From: CAIXLI01 sp964587125
GTDB lineage: Bacteria > Pseudomonadota > Alphaproteobacteria > UBA9219
Reading direction: 5' to 3'
NCBI GenBank assembly: GCA_964587125.1
Contig: CAZPKC010000002.1
Span: forward strand, 1-64,000
DNA length: 64,000 nt
Part shown: piece after piece, positions 32,916-41,393 of the stretch
How positions within the stretch are numbered: position 1 is the stretch's first letter
How the letters are laid out: every line of letters starts with the position of its first letter
Translations under genes and position numbers: made by a program
The notes under the pieces: generated by a model
Databases searched by the model: none
Told to the model about the DNA's origin: nothing
What the model saw: the letters and a program-made list of their open reading frames with translations, nothing else

Positions 32916-34274
32916 ATGACGACGAAACTTTTCCTTTCCCGACAAAGATCGCAGCATCGCGATCCCCGTCGCGCCGATCGCAGGCGAAAAGCCAAAGAAG
33001 CGCCGGACTTTCGCGCGGTGCTTGACGATTCCGTTCAGGGCATCATCGTTCATCGCAATTTTAAGCCTCTTTACGCAAACAAGGCTTTTGCCGATCTGTT
33101 CGGATACGAAACCGCCGAAGAAATACTCGCCATGCCGCTTTTGCGCGCGTTGGTTCCCGACGACCTCTGGCCGCGTCTCGAGTTGGAATACGACGAAATG
33201 ATGCGCGGCATGAAAAAATCCGTCATCGGCCGCTCGCGCGGCGTCCGCAAAAACGGGCAGGAAATCTGGGTTGCCGTGACGCTTTGCGTCGTCGATTGGC
33301 CGGGCGGTCCTGCGATGATGCTGACGGCTTTCGATATCACGCGGCAGGTCGAGCTTGAATACAGCCTTTTGAAAAACGAGCAAAAGCTCCGATCGGTGTT
33401 GGAAATTCTGCCCTATCCCGTCTACATCGCGCGCCGGTCGGACGGACAGCTTCTTTTCGTCAACCGTAAAAGCTGTTTGTTATTCCAGCAAAGCGCAAGC
33501 CAGTTTCTTCATATGAAGGCGGTCGATTTATATGTTGATCCGCAAGACAGGCTGAACCTTCATAATCTCTTCAAAAGCGTTTCCGATATCCGCGACGTCG
33601 AGGTTCGCATGAAAACCTCGCAGGGCCGTGTTTTTATCGCCGAATTGGCCGCCATTCTTCTCGATTACAACGGCGCGCCTGCTTTTCTTGTCGCCCTCAA
33701 CGACATTTCCCAACGCAAAGAAATGGAGGCGGAGCTTTTCCGCCAAGCCTCTACAGATGCGCTAACCGGCATCAGCAACCGCCGACATTTTCAGAATTTA
33801 TCCGAACAGGAGGTCCGGCGCGCACGGCGCTTCTCTCGCGATTTGACGGCGATGATGATCGATATAGATCTTTTCAAGCCGATCAACGACACGTTCGGTC
33901 ATGCTGCGGGGGACACGATCATTCAAGGCGTCGTCAAGCGCGCGCTTGAAAGCCTGCGGCAATCGGATTCCATCGGGCGCATCGGCGGCGAAGAATTTGC
34001 GGTGGTTTTGCCCGAAACGTCTTTGTCCGCGGCTTTCGACGTCGCCGAACGTTTGCGGGCGCATATTCAGGAAAAGCCCATCATTGCGGGACATATCGCC
34101 GTTTCTTGCACGGTAAGCATTGGCGTCGCGCAATTGTCCTCGCAAGACAGCGGTATCGAGGAATTGCTCCAGCGCGCCGATACGGCTCTTTACGCCGCCA
34201 AAAAAGGCGGCCGCAATCGCGTCGAAAAAGCCGTCGCACCAGAGGACAAAAAAATCGAGTCCGGCGACAAATAA
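32916..34274 (+). CDS. PAS-PAS-GGDEF diguanylate cyclase
   Basis: A 452-residue signalling enzyme. Two PAS domains (about 30-150 and 155-275) precede a GGDEF domain (about 285-440). The active site GGEEF is intact and a product-inhibition I-site RQSD lies five residues before it, so this is a likely active, feedback-inhibited cyclic-di-GMP synthase. No transmembrane segment or signal peptide is seen, so the PAS domains sense a cytoplasmic cue. The ATG at 32916 is used because the TTG two codons earlier is unusual. No EAL domain is fused. Confidence 0.9.
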   Translation: MTTKLFLSRQRSQHRDPRRADRRRKAKEAPDFRAVLDDSVQGIIVHRNFKPLYANKAFADLFGYETAEEILAMPLLRALVPDDLWPRLELEYDEMMRGMKKSVIGRSRGVRKNGQEIWVAVTLCVVDWPGGPAMMLTAFDITRQVELEYSLLKNEQKLRSVLEILPYPVYIARRSDGQLLFVNRKSCLLFQQSASQFLHMKAVDLYVDPQDRLNLHNLFKSVSDIRDVEVRMKTSQGRVFIAELAAILLDYNGAPAFLVALNDISQRKEMEAELFRQASTDALTGISNRRHFQNLSEQEVRRARRFSRDLTAMMIDIDLFKPINDTFGHAAGDTIIQGVVKRALESLRQSDSIGRIGGEEFAVVLPETSLSAAFDVAERLRAHIQEKPIIAGHIAVSCTVSIGVAQLSSQDSGIEELLQRADTALYAAKKGGRNRVEKAVAPEDKKIESGDK

Positions 34275-34292
34275 CCAAGGGAAACCCTTTCC

Positions 34293-35675
34293 CTAATCCT
34301 TATCGGCGCTTGAAATCGTATTGGTTGAACCCGATGACGACGTGCGGCGCGCGATGGTGGCGCGTTGAACGGGCGGAGAACCTCCGCCGTTTTCGTTGCC
34401 TCCGGTTCCCTGCCCCATGCTGTCGAAAAAGTCCCCGTTAGTCTTCGAATATTTAAGCTTATCGAGTAAAAATTCCATCGCATCCGTGACGCCCATCGGC
34501 ATGAGAACGCGGCGCAACACCCACATTTTCGAGATCGTGGCCTTGTCGACCAAAAGTTCTTCTTTGCGCGTGCCCGATTTTGTGATGTCGATCGACGGGA
34601 ATGTGCGGCGATCGGAAAGTTTGCGATCCAGAATGATTTCCGAATTACCCGTTCCCTTGAATTCTTCGAAGATCACTTCGTCCATGCGGCTTCCTGTGTC
34701 AATAAGCGCCGTTGCGATGATCGTCAGCGACCCCCCCTCTTCGATATTGCGCGCTGCGCCGAAGAAGCGTTTCGGGCGTTGCAGCGCATTGGCATCAACG
34801 CCGCCCGTGAGCACTTTTCCGGATGAAGGAACGACTGTATTATAGGCGCGCGCCAATCGTGTGATGCTGTCGAGTAAAATAACGACGTCGCGCTTGTGTT
34901 CCACAAGGCGCTTGGCCTTTTCGATGACCATTTCCGCAACCTGAACGTGGCGCGTGGCAGGTTCGTCGAACGTGGAACTAATAACCTCGCCTTTGACGGA
35001 TCGAGCCATATCCGTAACTTCTTCCGGCCGTTCGTCAATAAGGAGAACGATCAGGTAGACTTCAGGGTGGTTGGTCGTAATGGCATGCGCTATATTTTGC
35101 ATCATGACCGTTTTTCCGGTGCGGGGCGGAGCGACAATCAAGCCGCGCTGGCCTTTACCTAACGGACAGACGAGATCGATAATGCGCGATGTATATTCTT
35201 TCTTTGTCGGATCCGGCATTTCGAGCTTGAGATGCTTTGTTGGATAAAGCGCGGTTAAATTATCGAATCCTATGCGGTGGCGCGTTTTTTCCGGATCCTC
35301 GAAATTGATGGCGTTAATTTTCAGAAGCGCGAAATAACGCTCCCCTTCTTTCGGAGAACGAATTTCACCTTCCACGGTATCTCCGGTGCGGAGATTGAAT
35401 TTACGCACTTGAGAAGGAGAAACATAGATGTCGTCCGGGCCAGGAAGATAATTTGCTTCCGGAGAACGTAGAAAGCCGAAGCCGTCCGGAAGAACTTCGA
35501 GAACGCCTTCGCCGGAAATAGTCTGGTTTGGCTGCTCGCCCATGATTTTTAAAACAGCAAAAAGCATATCTTGCTTGCGCATAGCGCTTGCGCCTTCAAT
35601 GTTATGTTTTTCGGCAATAGCTAAGAGTTCGGCCGGTGTTTTGGCTTTCAGTTCGCGTAAATTAGTCGTTGTCAT
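34293..35675 (-). CDS. rho: Transcription termination factor Rho
   Basis: A 460-residue hexameric RNA helicase. The N-terminal RNA-binding domain contains DGFGFLRS, Walker A is IVAPPRTGKTVMMQ and Walker B VVILLDSITRLARAY. The C-terminus has about 40 extra Gly/Ser/Asn-rich residues (GGNENGGGS) beyond the usual length near 420, a low-complexity tail. It faces away from the putative origin. A small inverted repeat (AGGGAAA/TTTCCCT) spans its stop and the convergent GGDEF gene end. Confidence 0.96.
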   Translation of the reverse strand: MTTTNLRELKAKTPAELLAIAEKHNIEGASAMRKQDMLFAVLKIMGEQPNQTISGEGVLEVLPDGFGFLRSPEANYLPGPDDIYVSPSQVRKFNLRTGDTVEGEIRSPKEGERYFALLKINAINFEDPEKTRHRIGFDNLTALYPTKHLKLEMPDPTKKEYTSRIIDLVCPLGKGQRGLIVAPPRTGKTVMMQNIAHAITTNHPEVYLIVLLIDERPEEVTDMARSVKGEVISSTFDEPATRHVQVAEMVIEKAKRLVEHKRDVVILLDSITRLARAYNTVVPSSGKVLTGGVDANALQRPKRFFGAARNIEEGGSLTIIATALIDTGSRMDEVIFEEFKGTGNSEIILDRKLSDRRTFPSIDITKSGTRKEELLVDKATISKMWVLRRVLMPMGVTDAMEFLLDKLKYSKTNGDFFDSMGQGTGGNENGGGSPPVQRATIARRTSSSGSTNTISSADKD

Positions 35676-36144
35676 TTTATCCTTCGCATGTTTTGGAAAT
35701 GAGGGCGGTGATTGTCCGACGTCGCGGACTTATATTCGCCAAAGCTTGGGTGAGATTCCGGCGGTAGAGAAATGACGCAGCTCGAAAAATTACTGCGCCG
35801 GAACAGGAACTTTTTAAACAAGCGTGAAGATAAAGTCAAGAAGTCCTTGCGCCACAAGCATTAACCATAATGCGCGTTGGAAGGGAAGGTGTTTTTGTTT
35901 TTTAGCAAAAGAATTGGGAGAAGGGTATCTTTGGTGTGAAGAAAAAAAATGAAAAATTTTCTAGTCTATGTCTTCATGAAAGAGAAGATGAAGTGTCGTT
36001 CTGTCTCTTCTATTCTTATAAGTAATAAAAAAGATAGTAGTAAGCTGTAGAGAGAGAAAGAACGGGGATTAAGGAAACGAGAAAAATTTACACAGATAAT
36101 CCTCGGATAGGATTTAAAGATGGGAAAAGGTTAAGAAATGATGT

Positions 36145-36153
36145 TGTGTATAA
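36145..36153 (-). promoter_or_regulatory. DnaA box
   Basis: TGTGTATAA on the plus strand, i.e. TTATACACA on the minus strand, a full match to TTATNCACA. Confidence 0.65.
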
Positions 36154-36160
36154 TTTCTCA

Positions 36161-36175
36161 TTAATCCTTTATTAA
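36161..36175. promoter_or_regulatory. CtrA-type binding site
   Basis: TTAATCCTTTATTAA is an exact TTAA-N7-TTAA, the site used by the alphaproteobacterial cell-cycle regulator CtrA to repress origin firing. It lies between two DnaA boxes. Presence of CtrA in this organism is not shown here. Confidence 0.6.
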
Positions 36176-36193
36176 CTGTAGACTGGAAAACTC

Positions 36194-36202
36194 TGTGAAT
36201 AA
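36194..36202 (-). promoter_or_regulatory. DnaA box
   Basis: TGTGAATAA on the plus strand, i.e. TTATTCACA on the minus strand, a full match to TTATNCACA, 19 bp after the CtrA-type site. Confidence 0.6.
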
Positions 36203-36359
36203 CGGGGATGAATATATCCTGTTTCATTCTCATAATTCACAGGGGCGGAAGAAAAAATATCCAGCTGATGATAGAATTTGGGGAAATTATGCGTTTAGAG
36301 TATGAAATAATAACTTTCTTGGAAAAAACAGACTTATCCCCGTTTTCGTCCCTTTAAAT

Positions 36360-37184
36360 ATGTCCTTTCATATCCATCTTGTTTCCGATTCAACAGGCGA
36401 GACCATCGAGTCTTTGACGCGAGCATGTCTTGCGCAATTCGAAAACATAGATGTTAAAAAACATCACTGGAATCTCATTAGATCGCAACGTCTCTTACAA
36501 ACGGTTATCGAAGGAATAAAAGATAATTACGGACTGGTCCTTTATACATTCGTCGATCAGGATTTAAGAACAGCACTGGAGGAATTCTGCCATAAGAATG
36601 AAATCCCCTGTATTTCTGTGTTGAGGCCCGTTTTAAGAGGCATGATTTCTCTATTCGGGAAAGAGCCGGCGCATAATCCGGGTCGGCAACACGCGCTTGA
36701 TGAGGATTATTTTGCGCGCATAGACGCAATGGATTTTGCCGTAGCGCAAGATGACGGACACGGTGAAGATAAGCTGAAAGAGGCCGAAGTCATTATTCTC
36801 GGCGTATCGCGCACATCTAAAACACCAACTTGTATGTATCTGGCCGGGCGAGGCATCCGCGCGGCGAATGTCCCTTTTGTTTCCGGACGAACAATGCCGG
36901 ATTTTTCTCACTTAAAAAATCCGCTTATTGTCGGATTTACAAAAGATGTCGAAAGCCTTGTCGCGATAAGACGCAATCGGTTGAAATTACTTAAGGAAAG
37001 CCCGGATACGCCCTACACGGACCCGGAAATGGTTCGCGCCGAATTACAGGAGGCGCGGCGCTTTTTCGTTCGGATAGGCTGTCCCGTTATCGACGTTTCG
37101 CGTAAATCCATCGAAGAATCGTCAGCGGAAATCATGCGGCTTTTATCGCAGAAAAGGGAAGGCCGAGAAAAGGCGGGCGTATAA
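36360..37184 (+). CDS. ppsR: DUF299 bifunctional kinase/pyrophosphorylase (PPDK/PEP synthase regulator)
   Basis: A 274-residue member of the family that phosphorylates and dephosphorylates a threonine of pyruvate, phosphate dikinase or PEP synthase. The conserved P-loop GVSRTSKTPTCMYLA (around residue 151) and the N-terminal LVSDSTGETIESL are present. It is the RP001-like gene next to oriC in several alphaproteobacteria. There is no ribosome-binding site before the ATG at 36360, so translation may be leaderless or weak. The partner kinase is not in this window. Confidence 0.9.
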   Translation: MSFHIHLVSDSTGETIESLTRACLAQFENIDVKKHHWNLIRSQRLLQTVIEGIKDNYGLVLYTFVDQDLRTALEEFCHKNEIPCISVLRPVLRGMISLFGKEPAHNPGRQHALDEDYFARIDAMDFAVAQDDGHGEDKLKEAEVIILGVSRTSKTPTCMYLAGRGIRAANVPFVSGRTMPDFSHLKNPLIVGFTKDVESLVAIRRNRLKLLKESPDTPYTDPEMVRAELQEARRFFVRIGCPVIDVSRKSIEESSAEIMRLLSQKREGREKAGV

Positions 37185-37283
37185 AAAACCCGGAAACTTT
37201 GGTCGTTTTTCGTAATAAGGAGTTGGCAGGGCAGGGCGTATGGTTTAAGAAAAGGGCGACACCGCTTCGTTCCCAGAATTGCC

Positions 37284-38186
37284 ATGCTCATTCGCCGATC
37301 CGCATCTTCAAGATGGTATTCCACGACAACCGCGCTTTCCTGGCGCGGATTTTCTCGTCGGTTCTCGGCTATTCTTTTTATTGGAATGGCTATTTTTCTT
37401 CTGGCCTTGTCGCGCGCGCAGCCGGAGGCCACGGCCTCCTTGCGTGCCCACGCTTTGGATGTCTTGGCGCCATTTCTCGATATTGTCGCGCGACCGGCCC
37501 TTGTCGTGGAAGGGGTGGGCGCCGCCGTTCACGATCTCGCTTCTTTGCGCGCGGACAACGGAAGACTGCGCGAGGAAAACGCGCACCTTATTGAATGGCA
37601 AAACGCCGTTGTCTTGCTGGAAAAAGAAAATCAAGAATTGCGGTCCTTGCTGAATTTTAAAACGGAGCCCCGTTTTTCCTATATATCTGCCCGCGTTATC
37701 GCCGATACGGGCGGAGCGTATACGCGAGGGCTTATCGTCACTGCCGGAAAAGCGGACGGCGTGCGCGAAGGAATGGCGGCCATAACCGGCGAAGGCCTGA
37801 TCGGACGCGTGATCGAAGCCGGAACGTGGTCATCGCGCGTTTGGCTGATTTCGGATTTAAACTCCCGCATTCCAGTGACCATCGCCGAAACCGGAGATCG
37901 CGCGATTTTAGCGGGGGATAATTCCTCACAGCCCAAGCTGCTTTTTCTTGCGCGCGACGCCTCGGTGCGCGAAGGCGCGCACGTCGTTACGTCCGGACAC
38001 GGCGGAGTATTCCCGCCCAACTTACCAATCGGAATTTTAAAGGAAACGTCCCGCGGCTCTTTCGCGGTCGTGCCAATGGCCGATTTGGGGCGGGTGACTT
38101 ACGTGCGGCTTGTTGATTTCGATTTGGAAGGGGGCGCCTTTAACCCGATCGAAACCAAACTGCGCGCCGAAGGCAAAAAGAAGTAA
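37284..38186 (+). CDS. mreC: Rod-shape determining protein MreC
   Basis: A 300-residue cell-shape protein: one N-terminal membrane helix (ILFIGMAIFLLAL), a periplasmic coiled coil (about 85-118, rich in Leu/Glu, LRADNGRLREENAHLI) and beta-barrel domains. The mreC stop and mreD start overlap by TAATG. mreB is not upstream, unlike in many bacteria; only 99 bp separates this gene from the DUF299 gene. Rod-complex assembly with MreD and PBP2 is the expected role. Confidence 0.9.
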   Translation: MLIRRSASSRWYSTTTALSWRGFSRRFSAILFIGMAIFLLALSRAQPEATASLRAHALDVLAPFLDIVARPALVVEGVGAAVHDLASLRADNGRLREENAHLIEWQNAVVLLEKENQELRSLLNFKTEPRFSYISARVIADTGGAYTRGLIVTAGKADGVREGMAAITGEGLIGRVIEAGTWSSRVWLISDLNSRIPVTIAETGDRAILAGDNSSQPKLLFLARDASVREGAHVVTSGHGGVFPPNLPIGILKETSRGSFAVVPMADLGRVTYVRLVDFDLEGGAFNPIETKLRAEGKKK

Positions 38187-38701
38187 TGGACGCCTGGTGG
38201 CAAAGGCTTGACGGGGGATTGAGAGCGGCCATGCCGTCGGCTACGGCGCTGTTTTTGGCGCTTCTGGGCGTCAGCGCGTGGCCGCTGCCCCATCTGGGAC
38301 CGGTGATGCCGCCGCTCGCGTTTATCGCGCTTTTTTATTGGGCGGCACATAGGCCCGACTTGTTCCCTCCCATCGTCGCCTTTTTCCTCGGCCTTTTAAA
38401 CGACTTTATAAACGGAGGCCCATTGGGGCTTTCAGCCCTTTTGTTTACGGTCGCGCACCAAATCATTTGGCGGCAGCGCGGCCTTTTCGCCGGCCACTCG
38501 TTTTTTATTTTGTGGTTAGGGTTTGCCCTGGCCGCCGCGCTTTTGATGTTGGCGCAATGGGTCCTGATGGGGCTTCTGACTTGGCAGCCGGCGCCCCCTG
38601 TCCCCATCTTGGTTCAAACGATTTTGGCCATCCTTCTTTTTCCGCTCCCATGTTGGATTTTTATCCAGCTTCAACGGACGGTTCTGAGTTCAAACGAATG
38701 A
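38186..38701 (+). CDS. mreD: Rod-shape determining protein MreD
   Basis: A 171-residue inner-membrane protein with five or six hydrophobic helices, between mreC and mrdA. Its stop overlaps the mrdA start (ATGA). The GLLNDFINGGPLGLSALLF segment is typical of MreD. The gene order alone is strongly diagnostic. Confidence 0.88.
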   Translation: MDAWWQRLDGGLRAAMPSATALFLALLGVSAWPLPHLGPVMPPLAFIALFYWAAHRPDLFPPIVAFFLGLLNDFINGGPLGLSALLFTVAHQIIWRQRGLFAGHSFFILWLGFALAAALLMLAQWVLMGLLTWQPAPPVPILVQTILAILLFPLPCWIFIQLQRTVLSSNE

Positions 38702-40527
38702 CGAGCAACACGGAAAAATCCCGCCTTTTCACGCGCCGCGCGGTTCTCATCGGCGGCGCGGAGGCGGCGCTCTTCGCGCTTCTTGCCGGACGCCTGTATT
38801 ATCTGCAGGTCATCGAAGGAGGCGACTATCACCGAATGGCCGAGGAAAACCGCATCAATCTGCGAGTCATCCTTCCGCCGCGAGGGCGCATCCTTGATCG
38901 CTACGGCGTGCCGCTGGCGATGAATGATCAAACTTTCCGCGCTATCCTGCTGCCCGAACAAGTCAACGACCTGAAAGCGCTTCTGGATAAGCTGGGCGCG
39001 TATATAAATATCGACGAAAACGACCGCAAGCGCATCGACCGCGACATGAAGGAGCGCAATGGGTTTAACGCCATTTTAGTGCGCGATAACTTGTCGCGCG
39101 ACCAAATGGACGCCATCGCCGTCCACACCCCCGAGCTCACCGGCATCGATATCGACGCGGGCGAAGTGCGGTCGTATCCTTACGGCGAAACGACCGCCCA
39201 TATCCTCGGCTATGTCGGAACCGTATCGCGAAGCGAGATCGACGATGATGAAGGAGACGACGACGTTCTGGACGTTCCCGGATTCCATATCGGCAAGAAT
39301 GGCGTGGAAAAACAATACGAAACGAATATGCGCGGCGAGGCGGGAGACGTCGAAATGGAAGTCAACGCCCGCGGGCGCGTCGTTCGCGAACTTATGAGGC
39401 ACGATCCGGCGCCAGGAGAGGATTTGACCCTCGCGCTCGATATCGGCCTGCAACAATTTACGCAACAACGGATCGCGCGCGAAGAGGGCGCGTCCGCCGT
39501 CGTTCTCGATATCGCGACGGGCGAGGTTCTGGCTATGGCTTCCCATCCGAGCTTCGATCCGAATCTTTTTACTTTCGGGATAAGCCGGGACGATTGGGAT
39601 TCTCTCAACGACGACATTCATTCCCCGCTTCTTAACAAAGCCATCGGCGGCGTTTATGCGCCGGGCTCCGCGTTTAAGCCCATCACGGCAATGGCGGCGC
39701 TGGACGCCGACATCGTCGATCCGAACGCGCACGTTTTTTGCCCGGGCTATTACGAACTCGGCGAGCATATATTCCATTGCTGGAAAAAAGGCGGCCACGG
39801 CCACGTTAACATGATCGAAGCTATTGCCGGCTCGTGCGATACCTACTTTTACGACCTTGGCCGCCGCGTCGGCATCGACAAAATACAGGCCATGGCGGAG
39901 CGTTTTGGCCTGGGCAAAAAACTCGACATCGATTTGCCCCATGAGCGCGGCGGCTTTGTGCCGAGCCGCTCTTGGAAAAAAGCCGCGCGGCATCAGGAGT
40001 GGCAGCAAGGAGAAACGTTGGTCGCCGCCATCGGGCAGGGATTCTTGCTGGCATCGCCGCTTCAGCTCGCGATCATGGCGGCGCGGATCGCCAATAATGG
40101 CTTTGCCGTCAAACCGCACGTAGCGCAAAAAATCGGAAATCAACTTGTCGCGCCGAAGGTTTGGCCGTCCATGGGACTCGACCCCAAACACCTAGCCATC
40201 GTGCGGGAGGGAATGTTTAATGTGGTCAACGCCCCTAACGGCACGGCCTATGCCGCGCGCATCATGGAAAAAGGCATGGAAATGGCGGGAAAAACAGGCT
40301 CCGCGCAAGTGCGCCACATCAGCGAAGCCGAGCATGAAGAGGGGGTTTCCAAAAACGAGTCTCTGCCGTGGAAGGAGCGCGATCACGCGTTATTTGTCGG
40401 CTATGCGCCCGTCGATGCGCCGCGTTTTGCCGTCGCCGTCGTCGTTGAACACGGAGGAAGCGGCGCGCATGAAGCGGCGCCGATCGCGCGCGATATTTTG
40501 AAAGAGAGCCAAACAAGAAGGGGGTAG
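38698..40527 (+). CDS. mrdA: Penicillin-binding protein 2 (transpeptidase)
   Basis: A 609-residue class B penicillin-binding protein for lateral peptidoglycan synthesis. The N-terminal anchor helix (AVLIGGAEAALFALLAGRLY) is followed by the dimerisation domain (ILPPRGRILDRYG). The transpeptidase has the SxxK active site in GSAFKP, a SCD in place of SxN and the KTG motif in MAGKTGSA. Starts at the ATG at 38698, overlapping mreD. No rodA follows, so its glycosyltransferase partner lies elsewhere. Confidence 0.94.
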   Translation: MTSNTEKSRLFTRRAVLIGGAEAALFALLAGRLYYLQVIEGGDYHRMAEENRINLRVILPPRGRILDRYGVPLAMNDQTFRAILLPEQVNDLKALLDKLGAYINIDENDRKRIDRDMKERNGFNAILVRDNLSRDQMDAIAVHTPELTGIDIDAGEVRSYPYGETTAHILGYVGTVSRSEIDDDEGDDDVLDVPGFHIGKNGVEKQYETNMRGEAGDVEMEVNARGRVVRELMRHDPAPGEDLTLALDIGLQQFTQQRIAREEGASAVVLDIATGEVLAMASHPSFDPNLFTFGISRDDWDSLNDDIHSPLLNKAIGGVYAPGSAFKPITAMAALDADIVDPNAHVFCPGYYELGEHIFHCWKKGGHGHVNMIEAIAGSCDTYFYDLGRRVGIDKIQAMAERFGLGKKLDIDLPHERGGFVPSRSWKKAARHQEWQQGETLVAAIGQGFLLASPLQLAIMAARIANNGFAVKPHVAQKIGNQLVAPKVWPSMGLDPKHLAIVREGMFNVVNAPNGTAYAARIMEKGMEMAGKTGSAQVRHISEAEHEEGVSKNESLPWKERDHALFVGYAPVDAPRFAVAVVVEHGGSGAHEAAPIARDILKESQTRRG

Positions 40528-40860
40528 GGGAGCAAAAGAACCGGAGCGCATCGGAGCCGGAGCGGGTTTCCGATATTGCGATCGGAAGTTTGCTCCGGCG
40601 ACCAACGCCCAAGACGGCAGCGGGAGGTCCGCGCGCCGTCTCCTCTACTCTAGGCAGGGCCAAACTAGTCAAAAGAAGGCAGGCAAGTCAACCCAAAGTT
40701 CGCCAAATGTTCCAGAATATATTGTTTTTTTATTTTGGTTGCGGAACGAAAAGAAAAACAGATATCCATATGAATAATTTAATGTTTTTGAACGTTGCAA
40801 CTGTGCAACGAAAAGCGCGCGAACGAACGCTATAAATTAAAGACGGTGCTCTGCGAAAAA
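40528..40860. other. Gene-free stretch after mrdA
   Basis: This 333-bp stretch holds no open frame I can support. It begins with a long GC-rich inverted repeat (40557-40598) and ends with an AT-rich segment around 40720-40790. That could contain the promoter of neither flanking gene, since mrdA and the next small gene are convergent. It may hold an RNA of unknown function, but I see no specific evidence. Confidence 0.5.
40557..40598 (+). terminator. Inverted repeat after mrdA
   Basis: CCGGAGC pairs with GCTCCGG, and inner TTCCGAT pairs with ATCGGAA, around a small loop (ATTGCG). The stem is interrupted by a GGGT/GTTT bulge. It lacks a U-run, so either an mRNA 3' structure or a Rho-dependent end. 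Confidence 0.45.
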
Positions 40861-41262
40861 TCAAGAGGCCGTCGGAACAAGCGGGATGTAACTCGTAAAA
40901 TCCGTGGCGGGACGATCGCGTTGGACGGACTGACCGCCAATTCTGCTGTTGCCGTTTTTGTCCCACTGCTCTTTAAGCGCAAGCCAAGCAAACTCCGTTT
41001 TGCCAACGCTAAGCGCGTGACGCCCGGCGCAATTTCCCTTGCCCAAAATCCGCCCGCCGTTCAATCCTTCGAGGAAGCTAGGAACCGCGCCGTTTTTGGC
41101 GGGAACAAGGGTAATTTCTTGATTAAACTTGTCCCAAAAACTTTGGGCTCCAGCAGGAGAACGCGCGGGGCTATACCCGAAATGCAGAACATCCGCCGCT
41201 ACGTCTGGATCGGCGCCATATCCGCCGGGAAGATTGATAAGAACCCTCACAACAAACCCCAT
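40861..41262 (-). CDS. Hypothetical protein
   Basis: A 133-residue open frame with no recognised family. It has no clear ribosome-binding site or signal peptide. Composition (Gly/Ala/Arg/Pro) is like the coding neighbours, and there is no better frame on either strand here. It may be real or a spurious frame in a decaying region. Confidence 0.35.
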   Translation of the reverse strand: MGFVVRVLINLPGGYGADPDVAADVLHFGYSPARSPAGAQSFWDKFNQEITLVPAKNGAVPSFLEGLNGGRILGKGNCAGRHALSVGKTEFAWLALKEQWDKNGNSRIGGQSVQRDRPATDFTSYIPLVPTAS

Positions 41263-41393
41263 CTCTGAAAAACGACCTAAACTCTAATAAGAAGAGTACA
41301 CGATGAAAGCAATAAGTTCAAATAAAATGGTAATAAATTGCTTAAAAACGGCAAGTTTGGTTAACGCGGCGGGAGAAAAGCGATAACCCATCC

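Larger units (their letters stand above)
35676..36359. other. Candidate chromosomal replication origin (oriC)
   Basis: A 684-bp gene-free, AT-rich region. It separates rho (leftward) from the DUF299 gene (rightward), a gene neighbourhood that marks oriC in Caulobacter and Rickettsia, where the origin lies next to the RP001-type gene. Two DnaA boxes (36145-36153 TTATACACA and 36194-36202 TTATTCACA, both on the minus strand) and a third weaker one (36233-36241, 8 of 9) occur within 100 bp. A perfect CtrA-type TTAA-N7-TTAA lies between them at 36161-36175. The stretch 35940-36120 is very AT-rich and could be the unwinding element. parAB, dnaA and the divergent gene orientation support this. No experiment or skew calculation backs it. 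Confidence 0.65.

Noticed and set aside
34278..34294. Bidirectional terminator between the GGDEF gene and rho
   Set aside because: AGGGAAA/TTTCCCT forms a 7-bp stem with a 3-base loop, too small and without a T-run; it overlaps the rho stop, so I did not list it as a terminator.
35676..36359. Enrichment of GANTC methylation sites in the origin region
   Set aside because: I found only a single GATTC here (about 35752), so no enrichment can be claimed.
39076..40191. 371-residue minus-strand open frame within mrdA
   Set aside because: Antisense to the transpeptidase domain with its SxxK and KTG motifs; no independent support.
40730..41270. Several overlapping short frames on both strands after mrdA
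   Set aside because: Only the 133-residue minus-strand frame is moderately plausible and it was listed with low confidence; the plus-strand frames have no start signal or coding look.
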